A program made the translations under genes and the position numbers. The notes beneath the pieces were generated by a model, which was not told the DNA's origin, did no database searches, and was given only the letters and a program-made list of their open reading frames with translations. Below are positions 16,521-25,023 of a stretch of DNA of 64,000 bases, piece after piece. Source of the DNA: Corallococcus macrosporus DSM 14697 (GTDB lineage: Bacteria; Myxococcota; Myxococcia; Myxococcales; Myxococcaceae); contig NZ_CP022203.1 in the NCBI RefSeq assembly GCF_002305895.1, forward strand, positions 6,668,001-6,732,000. The letters run 5' to 3'. Numbering within the stretch: the first letter of the stretch is position 1; every line of letters starts with the position of its first letter.

Positions 16521-18527
16521 ATGGCCTCTTCGACGCGCTACGCCCATCCCTTCCTGCCCACCACCCGCGCCGACATGCAGGCGCGCGGCTGGGAGCAGTG
16601 CGACATCATCATCGTGACGGGGGACGCGTACGTGGACCATCCGGCCTTCGGGCCGGTGCTCATCGCGCGCTTCCTGGAGGGCCGCGGCTTCAAGGTGGGC
16701 CTGCTGCCCCAGCCGGACTGGCACTCGGCCGAGCCCTTCAAGGCCCTGGGGCCCCCGCGCATGTTCTTCGGCGTGGCCGCGGGCAACCTGGACTCGATGC
16801 TCAACCGGCTGACGGCCCAGAAGAAGAACCGCTCGGAGGACCAGTACAGCCCCGGCGGGCAGACCAACTGCCGGCCGGACCGCGCCACCATCGTCTACGC
16901 GCAGCGCTGCCGCGAGGCGTACCCCGACGTGCCCATCATCCTGGGCGGCATCGAGGCCAGCCTCCGCCGCATCGCCCACTTCGACTACTGGAGCGAGAAG
17001 GTCCGCCGCTCCATCCTCTTCGACGCCAAGGCGGACCTGCTCGTCTTCGGCATGGGCGAGCGCCCCATCATGGAGGTCGCGGACCGCCTGCGCCAGGGCG
17101 AGCGCATCCAGGACATCCGCGACGTGCGCGGCACCGCGTACACCATCAACGACGAGGAGATGCGCGCCCTGGAGGCGGACCCGGCCAGGCGCGCCGCGGA
17201 CCGCAAGACGGTGGTGCTGCCCTCCTACGAGCAGGTCATCGAGGACAAGCACGCCTTCGCGGTGATGAGCCGCGACTTCCAGATGGAGACCAACCCGGGC
17301 AACGCGCGGCCGCTGGCGCAGCGCCACGGCAACCGCGCCATCTACATGAACCCGCCCGCGCTCCCGCTGGAGGACGGCGTGGGCACCGCGGGCGCGGAAG
17401 GCACGTCCGTGGCCATGGACGAGCTGTACGACCTGCCCTTCAACCGCGTACCGCACCCCATGTACCGGGAGCGCATCCCCGCCTACGAGACGGTGAAGCA
17501 CTCCATCGTGCTCATGCGCGGGTGCTTCGGCGGCTGCACCTTCTGCTCCATCACCGAGCACGAGGGCCGCGTCATCCAGAGCCGCTCCGCGGAGAGCGTG
17601 CTGCGCGAGGTCCGCGCCCTGCGCCGCATGGGCGACTTCCGGGGCACCATCACCGACCTGGGGGGCCCCACCGCCAACATGTACAAGCTCAAGTGCAAGA
17701 GCGAGGACATCGAGAAGCGGTGCCGCAAGCTGTCCTGCGTCCACCCGGGCGTGTGTGAGAACCTCCAGACGGACCACGGCCCGCTCATCAGCCTGATGCA
17801 GGACGTGCGCAAGGAGGACGGCGTCAAGCACGTCTTCATCGCCAGCGGCGTGCGGTACGACCTGGCGGAGCGCTCGCCGGAGTACGTGAAGGAGCTGGCC
17901 GCGCACCACGTGGGCGGGCAGCTCTCCGTGGCGCCGGAGCACGTGTCCCCGCGCGTTCTGGAGAAGATGAAGAAGCCCGGCATCGAGAGCTTCGAGCGCT
18001 TCCAGCAGATGTTCGCCTGCGCCAGCGAAGAGGCCGGCAAGGAGCAGTACGACATCCCCTACTTCATCAGCGGCCACCCGGGCTCCACGCTGGAGGACAT
18101 GGTGGAGCTGGCGCTGTGGCTGAAGCAGAACGGGAAGCGGCCCCGGCAGGTGCAGGACTTCATCCCCACCCCCATGGCCATGGCCACCGCCATGTACTTC
18201 ACGGGCCTGGACCCGCTGAAGATGGAGCCCGTCTACACGGCCCAGGGGCTGCGCGAGAAGCGGCTCCAGAAGGCGCTGCTCCTCTACTGGAACCCGGAGC
18301 AGTGGCCGCTGGCGCGCGAGGCGTTGAAGCAGGCCGGCCGCGAGGACCTCATCGGCCGCGGGCCCCACGCGCTGGTTCCGCCGGAGTCGCCCGCGGAGGC
18401 CGCGCGCCGGCAGCGCTCGGAACGGGACTCGGGCGAGGGCGCCTCCGCGCCGCGTCAGGGCACCGCGCCCCGCAATGCCCCGCGCGGTGGCGGCCGGCCC
18501 CGGCCGGGTGGGCCGCGCGCCCGCTGA
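16521..18527 (+). CDS. YgiQ family radical SAM protein
   Basis: The 668-residue product follows the YgiQ family order. An N-terminal domain ([26 protein letters not shown], then [20 protein letters not shown]) precedes the radical SAM core, whose [4Fe-4S] cysteines form C335-x3-C339-x2-C342 in [12 protein letters not shown]. Further family segments are [30 protein letters not shown] and [18 protein letters not shown]. The C-terminal ~60 residues are basic and Gly/Pro-rich. The ATG at 16521 was preferred because the family starts here, though no strong SD precedes it. YgiQ proteins are presumed cytoplasmic radical SAM enzymes; the reaction is unknown. Confidence 0.93.
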   Translation: MASSTRYAHPFLPTTRADMQARGWEQCDIIIVTGDAYVDHPAFGPVLIARFLEGRGFKVGLLPQPDWHSAEPFKALGPPRMFFGVAAGNLDSMLNRLTAQKKNRSEDQYSPGGQTNCRPDRATIVYAQRCREAYPDVPIILGGIEASLRRIAHFDYWSEKVRRSILFDAKADLLVFGMGERPIMEVADRLRQGERIQDIRDVRGTAYTINDEEMRALEADPARRAADRKTVVLPSYEQVIEDKHAFAVMSRDFQMETNPGNARPLAQRHGNRAIYMNPPALPLEDGVGTAGAEGTSVAMDELYDLPFNRVPHPMYRERIPAYETVKHSIVLMRGCFGGCTFCSITEHEGRVIQSRSAESVLREVRALRRMGDFRGTITDLGGPTANMYKLKCKSEDIEKRCRKLSCVHPGVCENLQTDHGPLISLMQDVRKEDGVKHVFIASGVRYDLAERSPEYVKELAAHHVGGQLSVAPEHVSPRVLEKMKKPGIESFERFQQMFACASEEAGKEQYDIPYFISGHPGSTLEDMVELALWLKQNGKRPRQVQDFIPTPMAMATAMYFTGLDPLKMEPVYTAQGLREKRLQKALLLYWNPEQWPLAREALKQAGREDLIGRGPHALVPPESPAEAARRQRSERDSGEGASAPRQGTAPRNAPRGGGRPRPGGPRAR

Positions 18528-18631
18528 GCCCACCTCCACCGCCAGGCGGCACACCTCGCCCGCCTGGCGCGCGGGCGGCTCCGACACGGCCGGTTGAATA
18601 AATCGCCGCCGATTTCGTCGGGCCTCCCACC

Positions 18632-19252
18632 ATGCTCAGCCTCCTCTCCGCGTTGTGGCTCGCCACGGCTCCCGTGGCGACCTCGGAACCGCCCGTCGTC
18701 CGGCCCCCGCCTCCGGAGTGTGTGTTCTCCCAGGGGCGCTCGGTGTGCGGCTACCAGTGCAAGCGCACCGCGACGGAGGTGGCCTGCGCCCGGACGCCCT
18801 ACGGCATCTGTGAGGTCCTCGTGGGCGGGGTGCACTGTTGGGACCCGCCCCTGGTCGCCATCCAGCACCCGCCAGCCACGGGCGCGAAGCCCGAGTGCAA
18901 GGAACTCCGGGGCCAGGTGGCCTGCGGCTACAACTGCCGCCAGTTCAACGGCGAGGTGGCCTGCAACCGGACGCCCTACGGCGTCTGCTCCACGAACTTC
19001 AACAAGCTGACCTGCTGGGACCCGCCGGACGCCGTCATCCACCAGTACGGCGCGCAGACGCCCGCGCCCCGCTGCCTCAATGCCTCCGAGGCCCTGGCCT
19101 GCGGCTATGACTGCAAGGCCACGCGCACCGAGGTGCAGTGCGCCAGCACGCCGGACGGCGTGTGCCGGCTCGACAACCAGCGCTTCAGCTGCTTCGACCC
19201 GCCGTCGCTGCTGCACTGCGACCACAGCGCGCCGCCGCCGCCCCGGCACTGA
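18632..19252 (+). CDS. Exported cysteine-rich protein with three tandem repeats
   Basis: A short signal peptide (MLSLLSALWLATAPVA) leads to three copies of a ~55-residue unit, beginning near residues 30, 89 and 150. Each has the frame C-x(6-8)-(V/A)-C-GY-x-C-(K/R)-x(5-6)-V-x-C-x2-TP-(Y/D)-G-(I/V)-C-x(6-9)-C-(W/F)-DPP. The regular cysteines (six per unit) suggest disulfide-bonded exported domains; the recurring TPYG and DPP residues mark the unit edges. No characterised family is recognised. The gene stands alone between the YgiQ gene and the small protein gene at 19396. Confidence 0.8.
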   Translation: MLSLLSALWLATAPVATSEPPVVRPPPPECVFSQGRSVCGYQCKRTATEVACARTPYGICEVLVGGVHCWDPPLVAIQHPPATGAKPECKELRGQVACGYNCRQFNGEVACNRTPYGVCSTNFNKLTCWDPPDAVIHQYGAQTPAPRCLNASEALACGYDCKATRTEVQCASTPDGVCRLDNQRFSCFDPPSLLHCDHSAPPPPRH

Positions 19253-19395
19253 AGTCACACGTCCAGCGCGTGTGGCTGTGCACGCGAGTCCTGCCCACGG
19301 AGGGGTGGCCCCGCCCCCCTTTGCGGCGCTACACGGCTCCGGATAGGGTGCGCCGCCTTTCGCAACATCGCGACACATCCAGGAGCACGAAGACG

Positions 19396-19905
19396 ATGCC
19401 GAGGACTTCCCAGGAGCAGACCCAGGAGCGCCACGCGTTCCTGCTCGACCTCTTCCGCCAGCAGCCGGACATCAGCAGCAAGGAGGCGCTGGAGTCCTTC
19501 AAGGAGAAGTTTGGCGGCACCATCAACATGAAGACCTTCAACCAGCTCCGCGAGCAGGCCGAGGACGAAGCCGCGTCCGTCGCCGCGCCCGCGCCCGCGC
19601 CCGCCCCGGAGGCGGAGCCCGAGCCGGAGCCCGTCGAGGAGCAGGAGCCCACGGTCGATGACGCCGCTTCCCGGCTGAAGGCCGCCGCGACGGCCCCGGA
19701 GTCCCTCAACGGCTCGGCCGCCGCCCCCGCGAAGAAGGCCAAGGCGAAGGGCAACGGCCCGAAGAACATCTTCGTGGACGCGCCCAAGGAGCACCTCACC
19801 TTCCTGGAGGGCATCATCCAGCAGTTCCAGGAGGCCGGCGCCGCCAACATCCGCATCGACCACGCCACGGACCGGTGGATGGTCGTCGTGGTGGACTCGA
19901 AGTAG
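19396..19905 (+). CDS. Small modular protein with Ala-Pro-Glu linker, unknown function
   Basis: The 169-residue product has three parts. Residues 1-55 are helical and charged (QERHAFLLDLFRQQPDISSK, ESFKEKFGGTINMKTFNQLR), reminiscent of a winged-helix or HTH-like segment. Residues 56-120 are a disordered Ala/Pro/Glu linker with an APAPAPAP run and a short basic KKAKAK patch. Residues 120-169 form a compact alpha/beta unit (FLEGIIQQFQEAGAANIRID, RWMVVVVDSK). AGGAG lies 11 bases before the ATG. No family is recognised; the basic patch and N-terminal helices would fit nucleic-acid binding, but this is a guess. Confidence 0.75.
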   Translation: MPRTSQEQTQERHAFLLDLFRQQPDISSKEALESFKEKFGGTINMKTFNQLREQAEDEAASVAAPAPAPAPEAEPEPEPVEEQEPTVDDAASRLKAAATAPESLNGSAAAPAKKAKAKGNGPKNIFVDAPKEHLTFLEGIIQQFQEAGAANIRIDHATDRWMVVVVDSK

Positions 19906-19921
19906 GCCGTACCCCCGACGA

Positions 19922-19959
19922 GCCCGCGTGCCCGTCTCCGGACACTGGAGCGCGCGGGC
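19922..19959 (+). terminator. Hairpin after the small modular protein gene
   Basis: GCCCGCG (19922-19928) and CGCGGGC (19953-19959) are perfect 7-bp arms 24 bases apart, 16 bases after the stop codon at 19905. It is a plausible terminator before the next gene, but the long loop and lack of a T tract keep confidence low. Confidence 0.4.
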
Positions 19960-20022
19960 CCGTCCCCGGTTCAACTCCGCGGTGGCCCCCAGCACCCGCG
20001 GTGTGGATGAATCGCGCGCGTG

Positions 20023-21018
20023 ATGCGCACCCTCCTCATCGCCGCCGCCCTGCTGCTCGCCGCCGCCTGCTCTCGCGCCACGCGCCCTGATTCGGCAGGG
20101 GCCCCGCCAGCGCCGTTGCCCGGCGGATGGACGTCCCCCTTGCACCGGGAGCACCCGCTCACCGGCCGCATCTGGGATGTGAAGGCGGGCCGCTTCGTGG
20201 ACGCGGAGGCGCTGCGGGACGCGCTCGCCCAGGCCCGCTTCGTGGTGCTGGGGGAGCGGCATGACCAGCCCGACCACCACCAGCTCCAGGCCTGGCTCGT
20301 CCAGTCCCTGGCCACGGGCGGACGCAAGCCCGCGCTGGCCTTCGAGATGCTGGACGTGGGCCAGCAGGCGGCGGTGGACGCGTCGCGGTCACGGGCGCCG
20401 GGTGACGCGGACGCGCTCGCGCTCGCCGTCGATTGGGCGGGCAGCGGCTGGCCGGACTGGAGCCTGTACCGGCCCGTCTTCGCGGCCGGGCTGGCTGCGG
20501 GGCTTCCCATCGTCGCCGCCAACCTGCCGCGCGCGCAGGTGCGCGACCTGGTGATGCGCGGCCCGGAGGCGCTGGCGCCCGAGCTGCGTCAGCGCCTGTC
20601 CCTGGACACGCCGCTGCCTGAAGCGGTGGAGCAGGCGATGCGCCAGGAGCAGGACGAGGCCCACTGCGGCCACCTGCCCAAGGAGATGCTGGGCCCCATG
20701 GTGCAGGCCCAGCGCGCGCGGGACGCACACCTGGCGGACCGGCTGCTGAGCGCGGCGACGGACCCGGGCGGCGTGCTCATCACCGGGAATGGCCACGCCC
20801 GGACGGACCGGGGCGTCCCCGCGCAACTGGCAGCGCGTGCCCCCGGCCAGGACGTGCGCTCCGTGGGCCTGCTGGAGGTCGACCCGAAGTTGCGTGAGCC
20901 CGCGGACTACGCGGCCTCCTTTGGCGCGCAATCCCTGCCCTTCGACTACGTCTGGTTCACCCCGGCGGTGCCGATGGAGGACCCGTGCGCGGCGCTCCTC
21001 AAGCACCACAAGAAGTGA
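20023..21018 (+). CDS. ChaN family lipoprotein
   Basis: A lipoprotein signal (LLIAAALLLAAAC, Cys ~16) precedes a ChaN/EreA-like fold: ARFVVLGERHDQPDHHQLQ contains the conserved GE-x-H-D metal/haem-site motif, ALAFEMLDVGQQ the second, and VLITGNGHARTDRGVP the third. Family members are iron-regulated, haem-binding lipoproteins (ChaN of Campylobacter) of about this length, so the product is likely an envelope-anchored haem- or metal-handling protein. GTG 20020 and ATG 20023 are adjacent; the ATG was taken. No haem receptor gene is next to it, though the downstream gene encodes a probable outer-membrane protein. Confidence 0.85.
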   Translation: MRTLLIAAALLLAAACSRATRPDSAGAPPAPLPGGWTSPLHREHPLTGRIWDVKAGRFVDAEALRDALAQARFVVLGERHDQPDHHQLQAWLVQSLATGGRKPALAFEMLDVGQQAAVDASRSRAPGDADALALAVDWAGSGWPDWSLYRPVFAAGLAAGLPIVAANLPRAQVRDLVMRGPEALAPELRQRLSLDTPLPEAVEQAMRQEQDEAHCGHLPKEMLGPMVQAQRARDAHLADRLLSAATDPGGVLITGNGHARTDRGVPAQLAARAPGQDVRSVGLLEVDPKLREPADYAASFGAQSLPFDYVWFTPAVPMEDPCAALLKHHKK

Positions 21019-21080
21019 AGCCCAGGGCGCGCTGCGTGACATAGCCAACATGTCAGCGATTGGGCTATGTCGGCGCGCCC

Positions 21081-22508
21081 ATGACGTCCTCGCTCCTCGC
21101 CGCCTCGCTCATCGTCGCCCTGGGACAGAGCCCGGAGTCCGTCTCCACGGAGCCCGCGCCCCCCGAAGACGACTTCCTCCAGACCCGCCTGTCCTTCCTG
21201 GCGGGCGACACCGACTTCGGCGCCCCCGACGCCAACACGCGGTTCCACGTCGCGCTGGACGCGCGCACGACGGAGCTGGCGTCCGGCCTGCACGCCGAGG
21301 CCAGCGTGTCGGTGTTCATCAATCCCTTCGCCATCACAGGCGTCACGCTCGAGGACAACGCCAGCTCCTTCGGCCTCCGGTACCGGCCTTCGTCCTGGGC
21401 CCCAGGTGAGCGCCTCGCATTGACGGTGTTCCCGGTGGGCGCCACCCGTTTGTACATGGGCTACGAGAACCCGGTGGCATGGGCGCGAATCTCGTCCATG
21501 ACGCGCCGGGGGAATGACGGCGAACCAGGCATGGAGCTGCGCCTGTCGCGTCGGAGATGGGATGCCTTTGTCGCAGCCAAGGTTCCCAGCTTGGAGAACG
21601 GCGTCACTTCGGATTACGAGCGGCGCCTCGTCCTCCTGGTAGGTGCCGGGCTGAACCTCTCCCCGGCCCTCCGGGTGGAAGCCGAGGCCGCGAACCTCGA
21701 CCTCGGCCCAGCAGGCGCCATCAAAACGGGCGGAAGGGAGAGCGACATCTACACACGTGGCGTTTCCGGGCGGGTGATGTGGCGCCATGGCGTCCCCGTC
21801 GGAGCCAACGTCGACCTGGAGCTCTACGAGGGGGACCCCGCCTTCTTCGAGCGCTTTTTCGCCCCCGACGTCTACCCCGGTGGCGTTGGCGCCCACGTCG
21901 CCCTGGAAGGGAGCTACATCTCCCAGCAACTCCTCGACACCAACTCGGCCGAGCCGGGGGCCGTGCGCAATCAGACCGCGCGCGCCGCTGCGCTGGTGAC
22001 CCGCTTCAAGTGGGACCGGCTGCGGCTTCATGGGCTCGCGTACTACAGGACGCCCTCGTTCTTGGTACTCGCGAACCCGGGCTTTCCGCTGGAAGGCACG
22101 CTGTACGAACAGATGGAGTCCCTGGCCGAGTTGTCCGCAACGGTAGGGGCGGACTACTTCCTCCAGGACCTGGGCCTTACACCCGGTCTGCTGGTCCGAG
22201 TCACTGCCCCAGCCAGCCTGAGGACACGGGTCCCCGGGGACGTGCCCTTCTATCGCAATCCCCTCCTTGTCGGGAGCCGCGGGTTGGTCTCCTTCCTGCC
22301 GGAGGGCGAGAGTCGGCAGCCCATCTTCACCGCCAAGGCCACCGCGCGGTGGGACCTGGGAGAGGTCGCGGGCGTCCTGGCCGAACTCTTCTACACACGC
22401 AACCTCAACCGGACCACCATCGCGGACGGCGACACGGGCGAGGCCACGGTCGTCTGGGATTCGCCGGACAGCGTCGGCGGCAACTTGTTGCTCCAGGTGC
22501 GCTTCTAG
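21081..22508 (+). CDS. Probable outer-membrane beta-barrel protein, unknown function
   Basis: The 475-residue product starts with a signal peptide (SLLAASLIVALGQS) and then consists of alternating-polarity strands separated by short turns (LHAEASVSVFINPFAI, FGLRYRPSSWAPGERLALTV, MELRLSRRRWDAFVAAK, LRVEAEAANLDL), ending in a terminal Phe (LLLQVRF). This pattern fits an outer-membrane barrel, where the C-terminal aromatic residue is the BAM recognition signal. No specific family is recognised. It lies 62 bp after the ChaN-type gene; the ATG at 21081 has no obvious SD and an upstream TTG at 21060 is possible. It ends 12 bp from the convergent pseudouridine synthase gene. Confidence 0.7.
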   Translation: MTSSLLAASLIVALGQSPESVSTEPAPPEDDFLQTRLSFLAGDTDFGAPDANTRFHVALDARTTELASGLHAEASVSVFINPFAITGVTLEDNASSFGLRYRPSSWAPGERLALTVFPVGATRLYMGYENPVAWARISSMTRRGNDGEPGMELRLSRRRWDAFVAAKVPSLENGVTSDYERRLVLLVGAGLNLSPALRVEAEAANLDLGPAGAIKTGGRESDIYTRGVSGRVMWRHGVPVGANVDLELYEGDPAFFERFFAPDVYPGGVGAHVALEGSYISQQLLDTNSAEPGAVRNQTARAAALVTRFKWDRLRLHGLAYYRTPSFLVLANPGFPLEGTLYEQMESLAELSATVGADYFLQDLGLTPGLLVRVTAPASLRTRVPGDVPFYRNPLLVGSRGLVSFLPEGESRQPIFTAKATARWDLGEVAGVLAELFYTRNLNRTTIADGDTGEATVVWDSPDSVGGNLLLQVRF

Positions 22509-22520
22509 AGACGACCGCGC

Positions 22521-23441
22521 TCACCCACCTCGCAGCACCGTGAGCGCGCGCTGGAAGTCCTCGGGCAGCGGCGCCTCGACGCGGAGGGGCTGACCCGTAG
22601 CAGGGCTCGGCAGCTCCAAGGTGAAGGCATGGAGCGCCTGCCGTCCCAGCGCGCGCGCCGCTGCGTGCGTGCGCGCCGCCTCGGTTCCGTAGAGTGAATC
22701 CGCCAGCACGGGGAACCCGGCCTCGGAGAGCTGCACGCGAATCTGGTGCGTGCGGCCCGTGTCCAGGTCGACCTCCAGCAGCGCGGCGTCGGCGAAGCGC
22801 TCACGGACCTGGAAGGAGAGCGCGGCCCGGCGCGCGGACGGCACGCGGGTGGTGAAGCGCCGCGGGTCCTCCGGGTTGCGTGCATAAGGCCCCTCCAGGC
22901 GCCCCTGCTCGGGCGGATGTCCCAGCACCAGCGTCCAGTAGCGCTTGTCCACGCGCTTCTCCTGGAAGGCGCGCAGGAGCGCGGCGGCGGCCACATCCGT
23001 GCGCGCGAAGGCCAGACAGCCGCTCGTCTCCCGGTCCAGGCGGTGCACCACGCCGGGCTGGGCCAGCCCCTCCACGTTGAAGGGCGGCCGCTGCGCTGCG
23101 AGCAGCCCCACCACGGAGGCCGCGCGCCCCTCCGGCTCCACCACGATGCCCGGCGGCTTGTTCACGATGACCAGCGCCGCGTCGTCGTGAAGCACCGGGA
23201 GCACGGGCCCCTCGGCGGATGGAGCTGGCGTGACGCGAGGCTCGGGCCTCTCGATTTCAATCTCCTCACCACCCCACAGCTTGCGCGTGGGCTGGCACTG
23301 CTTGCCGCGGATGCGCACGGCCCCTGAGTCAATCAAGGCGCGGGCCCGCTCCAGGTTGAGGCCCGGCACCTGCTTCGCCAGGAAGCGGTCGAGCCGTTCA
23401 CCGGCGGCCTCACGAGGAACCTGGACCTTCTGCTGTGCCAT
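22521..23441 (-). CDS. RluA family RNA pseudouridine synthase
   Basis: The 306-residue product has an N-terminal S4 RNA-binding domain (GERLDRFLAKQVPGLNLERARALI...GAVRIRGK) and the RluA/RluD catalytic domain. The catalytic aspartate lies in VVHRLDRETSGCL, and the supporting motifs are VNKPPGIVVEP, KRYWTLVLG and LDTGRTHQIRVQL. These enzymes isomerise uridine to pseudouridine in rRNA or tRNA. S4 plus RluA resembles RluC/RluD, but the target site cannot be assigned. The ATG at 23441 has GGGAAG about 3 bases upstream and matches family length. It diverges from the kinase-like gene. Confidence 0.93.
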   Translation of the reverse strand: MAQQKVQVPREAAGERLDRFLAKQVPGLNLERARALIDSGAVRIRGKQCQPTRKLWGGEEIEIERPEPRVTPAPSAEGPVLPVLHDDAALVIVNKPPGIVVEPEGRAASVVGLLAAQRPPFNVEGLAQPGVVHRLDRETSGCLAFARTDVAAAALLRAFQEKRVDKRYWTLVLGHPPEQGRLEGPYARNPEDPRRFTTRVPSARRAALSFQVRERFADAALLEVDLDTGRTHQIRVQLSEAGFPVLADSLYGTEAARTHAAARALGRQALHAFTLELPSPATGQPLRVEAPLPEDFQRALTVLRGG

Positions 23442-23562
23442 GGGCTTCCCGTCCCTCAACCCGGGGGACGAGTCAACGGCATTGGTCCGTGGACGGCGGC
23501 CCTGGCTTGCGGACGGCGGGGACGGCCCGGAAGATGGCGGAGTCCCAACCCAAGCCCCTCCC

Positions 23563-24477
23563 GTGACGCCCACCTGCCCCGCATGTCATTCGCCCCACCC
23601 CGGCGCCGAGGCAGGCACGCGAACCCCCTGCGCCACCTGCGGCGCGGACCTCGCACCAGCAGCGAAGGCACCAGTCCCTCCACGGGCGCCGGACCTCACG
23701 GGGGAGTCCCTGGGTGGCTTCCGGCTGCGAGCCCGCCTGAGCACCGACGACATGGGCACGCTGTATGCCGCGGAAGGCCATGTGGGCCCGTGCGAGGTGA
23801 AGGTACCGGCCTCGCACCTGACGGGGGACGCGGAGGCACGGGCGCGCTTCCACCGTGAGGTGGAGACGCTGAGGAGCCTCCGCCATCCGCACCTCGTCCG
23901 CGTCCTGGCCGCTGGCGAGGAGCGGGGCCACTGCTGGTACGCCCAGGAGCCCGTGAGCGCACCGGACCTGGGCACCCGGCTGGACCGGGTGAACGCCCTG
24001 CCCTTCCCGGAGGTGGAGCAACTGGCGTCGCAGTTGCTCGACGCGCTGGGCGCCGCGCACGAAGCGGGGCTCGTTCATGGCGACGTGCGGCCCCAGAACA
24101 TCCTGCTCGCGAAGGGCGGCGTGAAGCTGACGAACTTCGGCCTGTCGCTCGTGCCACCGGGTGCCCATGGCTACCAGGCGCCCGAGCAGCGACGGTGGGG
24201 CCGCGCCGTCACGCAGTCGGACCTGCATTCCCTGGGGCGCGTGCTGCATGAAGCGCTCACGGGCGGCGCGCCAGAGACGCAGCCGCTGCCCAGGGGCGTC
24301 CCCCGGCACCTGCGCCGGCTCCTGCGCGCGCTGCTCGCGGAGGCCATCCCGGACCGGCCGGACAGCGCGGTCTCCGCGCGGCGGCTGCTGGCCCAGCGCG
24401 CGCCGCTGGGCCCGCTGACCGTGGGCTTCGCGGCCCTGCTGGCAGTGATGCTGTACCTGCTGCTGCGCGCCGCGTGA
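23563..24477 (+). CDS. Tail-anchored kinase-like protein with zinc ribbon and degenerate active site
   Basis: The 304-residue product opens with a zinc ribbon (C5-x2-C8 and C23-x2-C26), followed by a kinase fold (~50-275) and a single C-terminal membrane helix (VGFAALLAVMLYLLL). The kinase domain keeps the ATP lysine (K80 in CEVKVPA), the catalytic-loop Asp and Asn (HGDVRPQN, D174, N179) and an APE-like motif (YQAPEQR). However, the glycine-rich loop is eroded (RARLSTDDMGTLY) and the DFG metal-binding Asp is replaced by Asn191 (TNFG). It is therefore likely a weak or pseudo-kinase held at the inner membrane. The GTG at 23563 was chosen so the protein begins just before the zinc ribbon; an upstream start is possible. 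Confidence 0.8.
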   Translation: MTPTCPACHSPHPGAEAGTRTPCATCGADLAPAAKAPVPPRAPDLTGESLGGFRLRARLSTDDMGTLYAAEGHVGPCEVKVPASHLTGDAEARARFHREVETLRSLRHPHLVRVLAAGEERGHCWYAQEPVSAPDLGTRLDRVNALPFPEVEQLASQLLDALGAAHEAGLVHGDVRPQNILLAKGGVKLTNFGLSLVPPGAHGYQAPEQRRWGRAVTQSDLHSLGRVLHEALTGGAPETQPLPRGVPRHLRRLLRALLAEAIPDRPDSAVSARRLLAQRAPLGPLTVGFAALLAVMLYLLLRAA

Positions 24478-24488
24478 GCGCCGCTCGC

Positions 24489-24827
24489 TCAGACGCGCTG
24501 GAGCTGTCCGCTGGACATGCGGTGCTTGGGCTTGCGGCGGATGAAGCGGTTCGCGTCGCCCCGCCGGTAGCAGGTGATGAGGCGCTCCTCGTCATTGAGC
24601 AGGACAATCCACCCTCGCGCCTGCCGCACCACGTCCAGGGTCCGCCAGGCCCGGGGCAGCTCCCGCTCCAGCAGCGTGACGTGCGTCATGCCCGCCGCCC
24701 GGGCCCGGACGCCAAACTCGAGGATGAACTCAAGCACGTCGTCTCGAAGCTGCCGGAGCGAGCTGCGCTCGACGAAGTGACGCGTGACGGTGAAGGCGGG
24801 GGCGACGGGCGGACGGCAAGCGGGCAT
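24489..24827 (-). CDS. Small basic hypothetical protein (possible DUF4258-like fold)
   Basis: The 112-residue product starts at an ATG with a perfect AGGAGG seven bases upstream, which decides the start over longer frames. It contains TRHFVERSSLRQLRDDVLEF, ILEFGVRARAAG, then WIVLLNDEERLITCYRR followed by a basic tail. The order His-Arg helix, FG turn, and a final strand with a basic tail is reminiscent of DUF4258-like small proteins, a weak match made by eye. It is convergent with the kinase-like gene (11 bp between stops). No antitoxin-like partner is adjacent. Confidence 0.6.
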   Translation of the reverse strand: MPACRPPVAPAFTVTRHFVERSSLRQLRDDVLEFILEFGVRARAAGMTHVTLLERELPRAWRTLDVVRQARGWIVLLNDEERLITCYRRGDANRFIRRKPKHRMSSGQLQRV

Positions 24828-25023
24828 GGCGTGGGCCTCCTGTTGCCGGGAGCCCATTACACGAACCGTTCCAACGCCCTCCACACGGGATTCCGCGAGC
24901 CTGGTCAGCGCCGCTTCGGCGGGCGAATGACAATCCGTCAATTCCCCTGGGCGCGTGTGACAGCAAGGCGCGGATGACCGGCGTCGCCTCAGCTCAGGTG
25001 CGACACCTGGTGTAGAAGGCCCC

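Noticed and set aside
16389-18587. A 732-codon minus-strand frame under the radical SAM gene
   Set aside because: Shadow; the radical SAM cysteine motif and family order are on the plus strand.
24489-24827. A toxin-antitoxin module
   Set aside because: The small basic protein is alone, with no antitoxin-like gene overlapping or adjacent; the weak DUF4258 resemblance is not enough.
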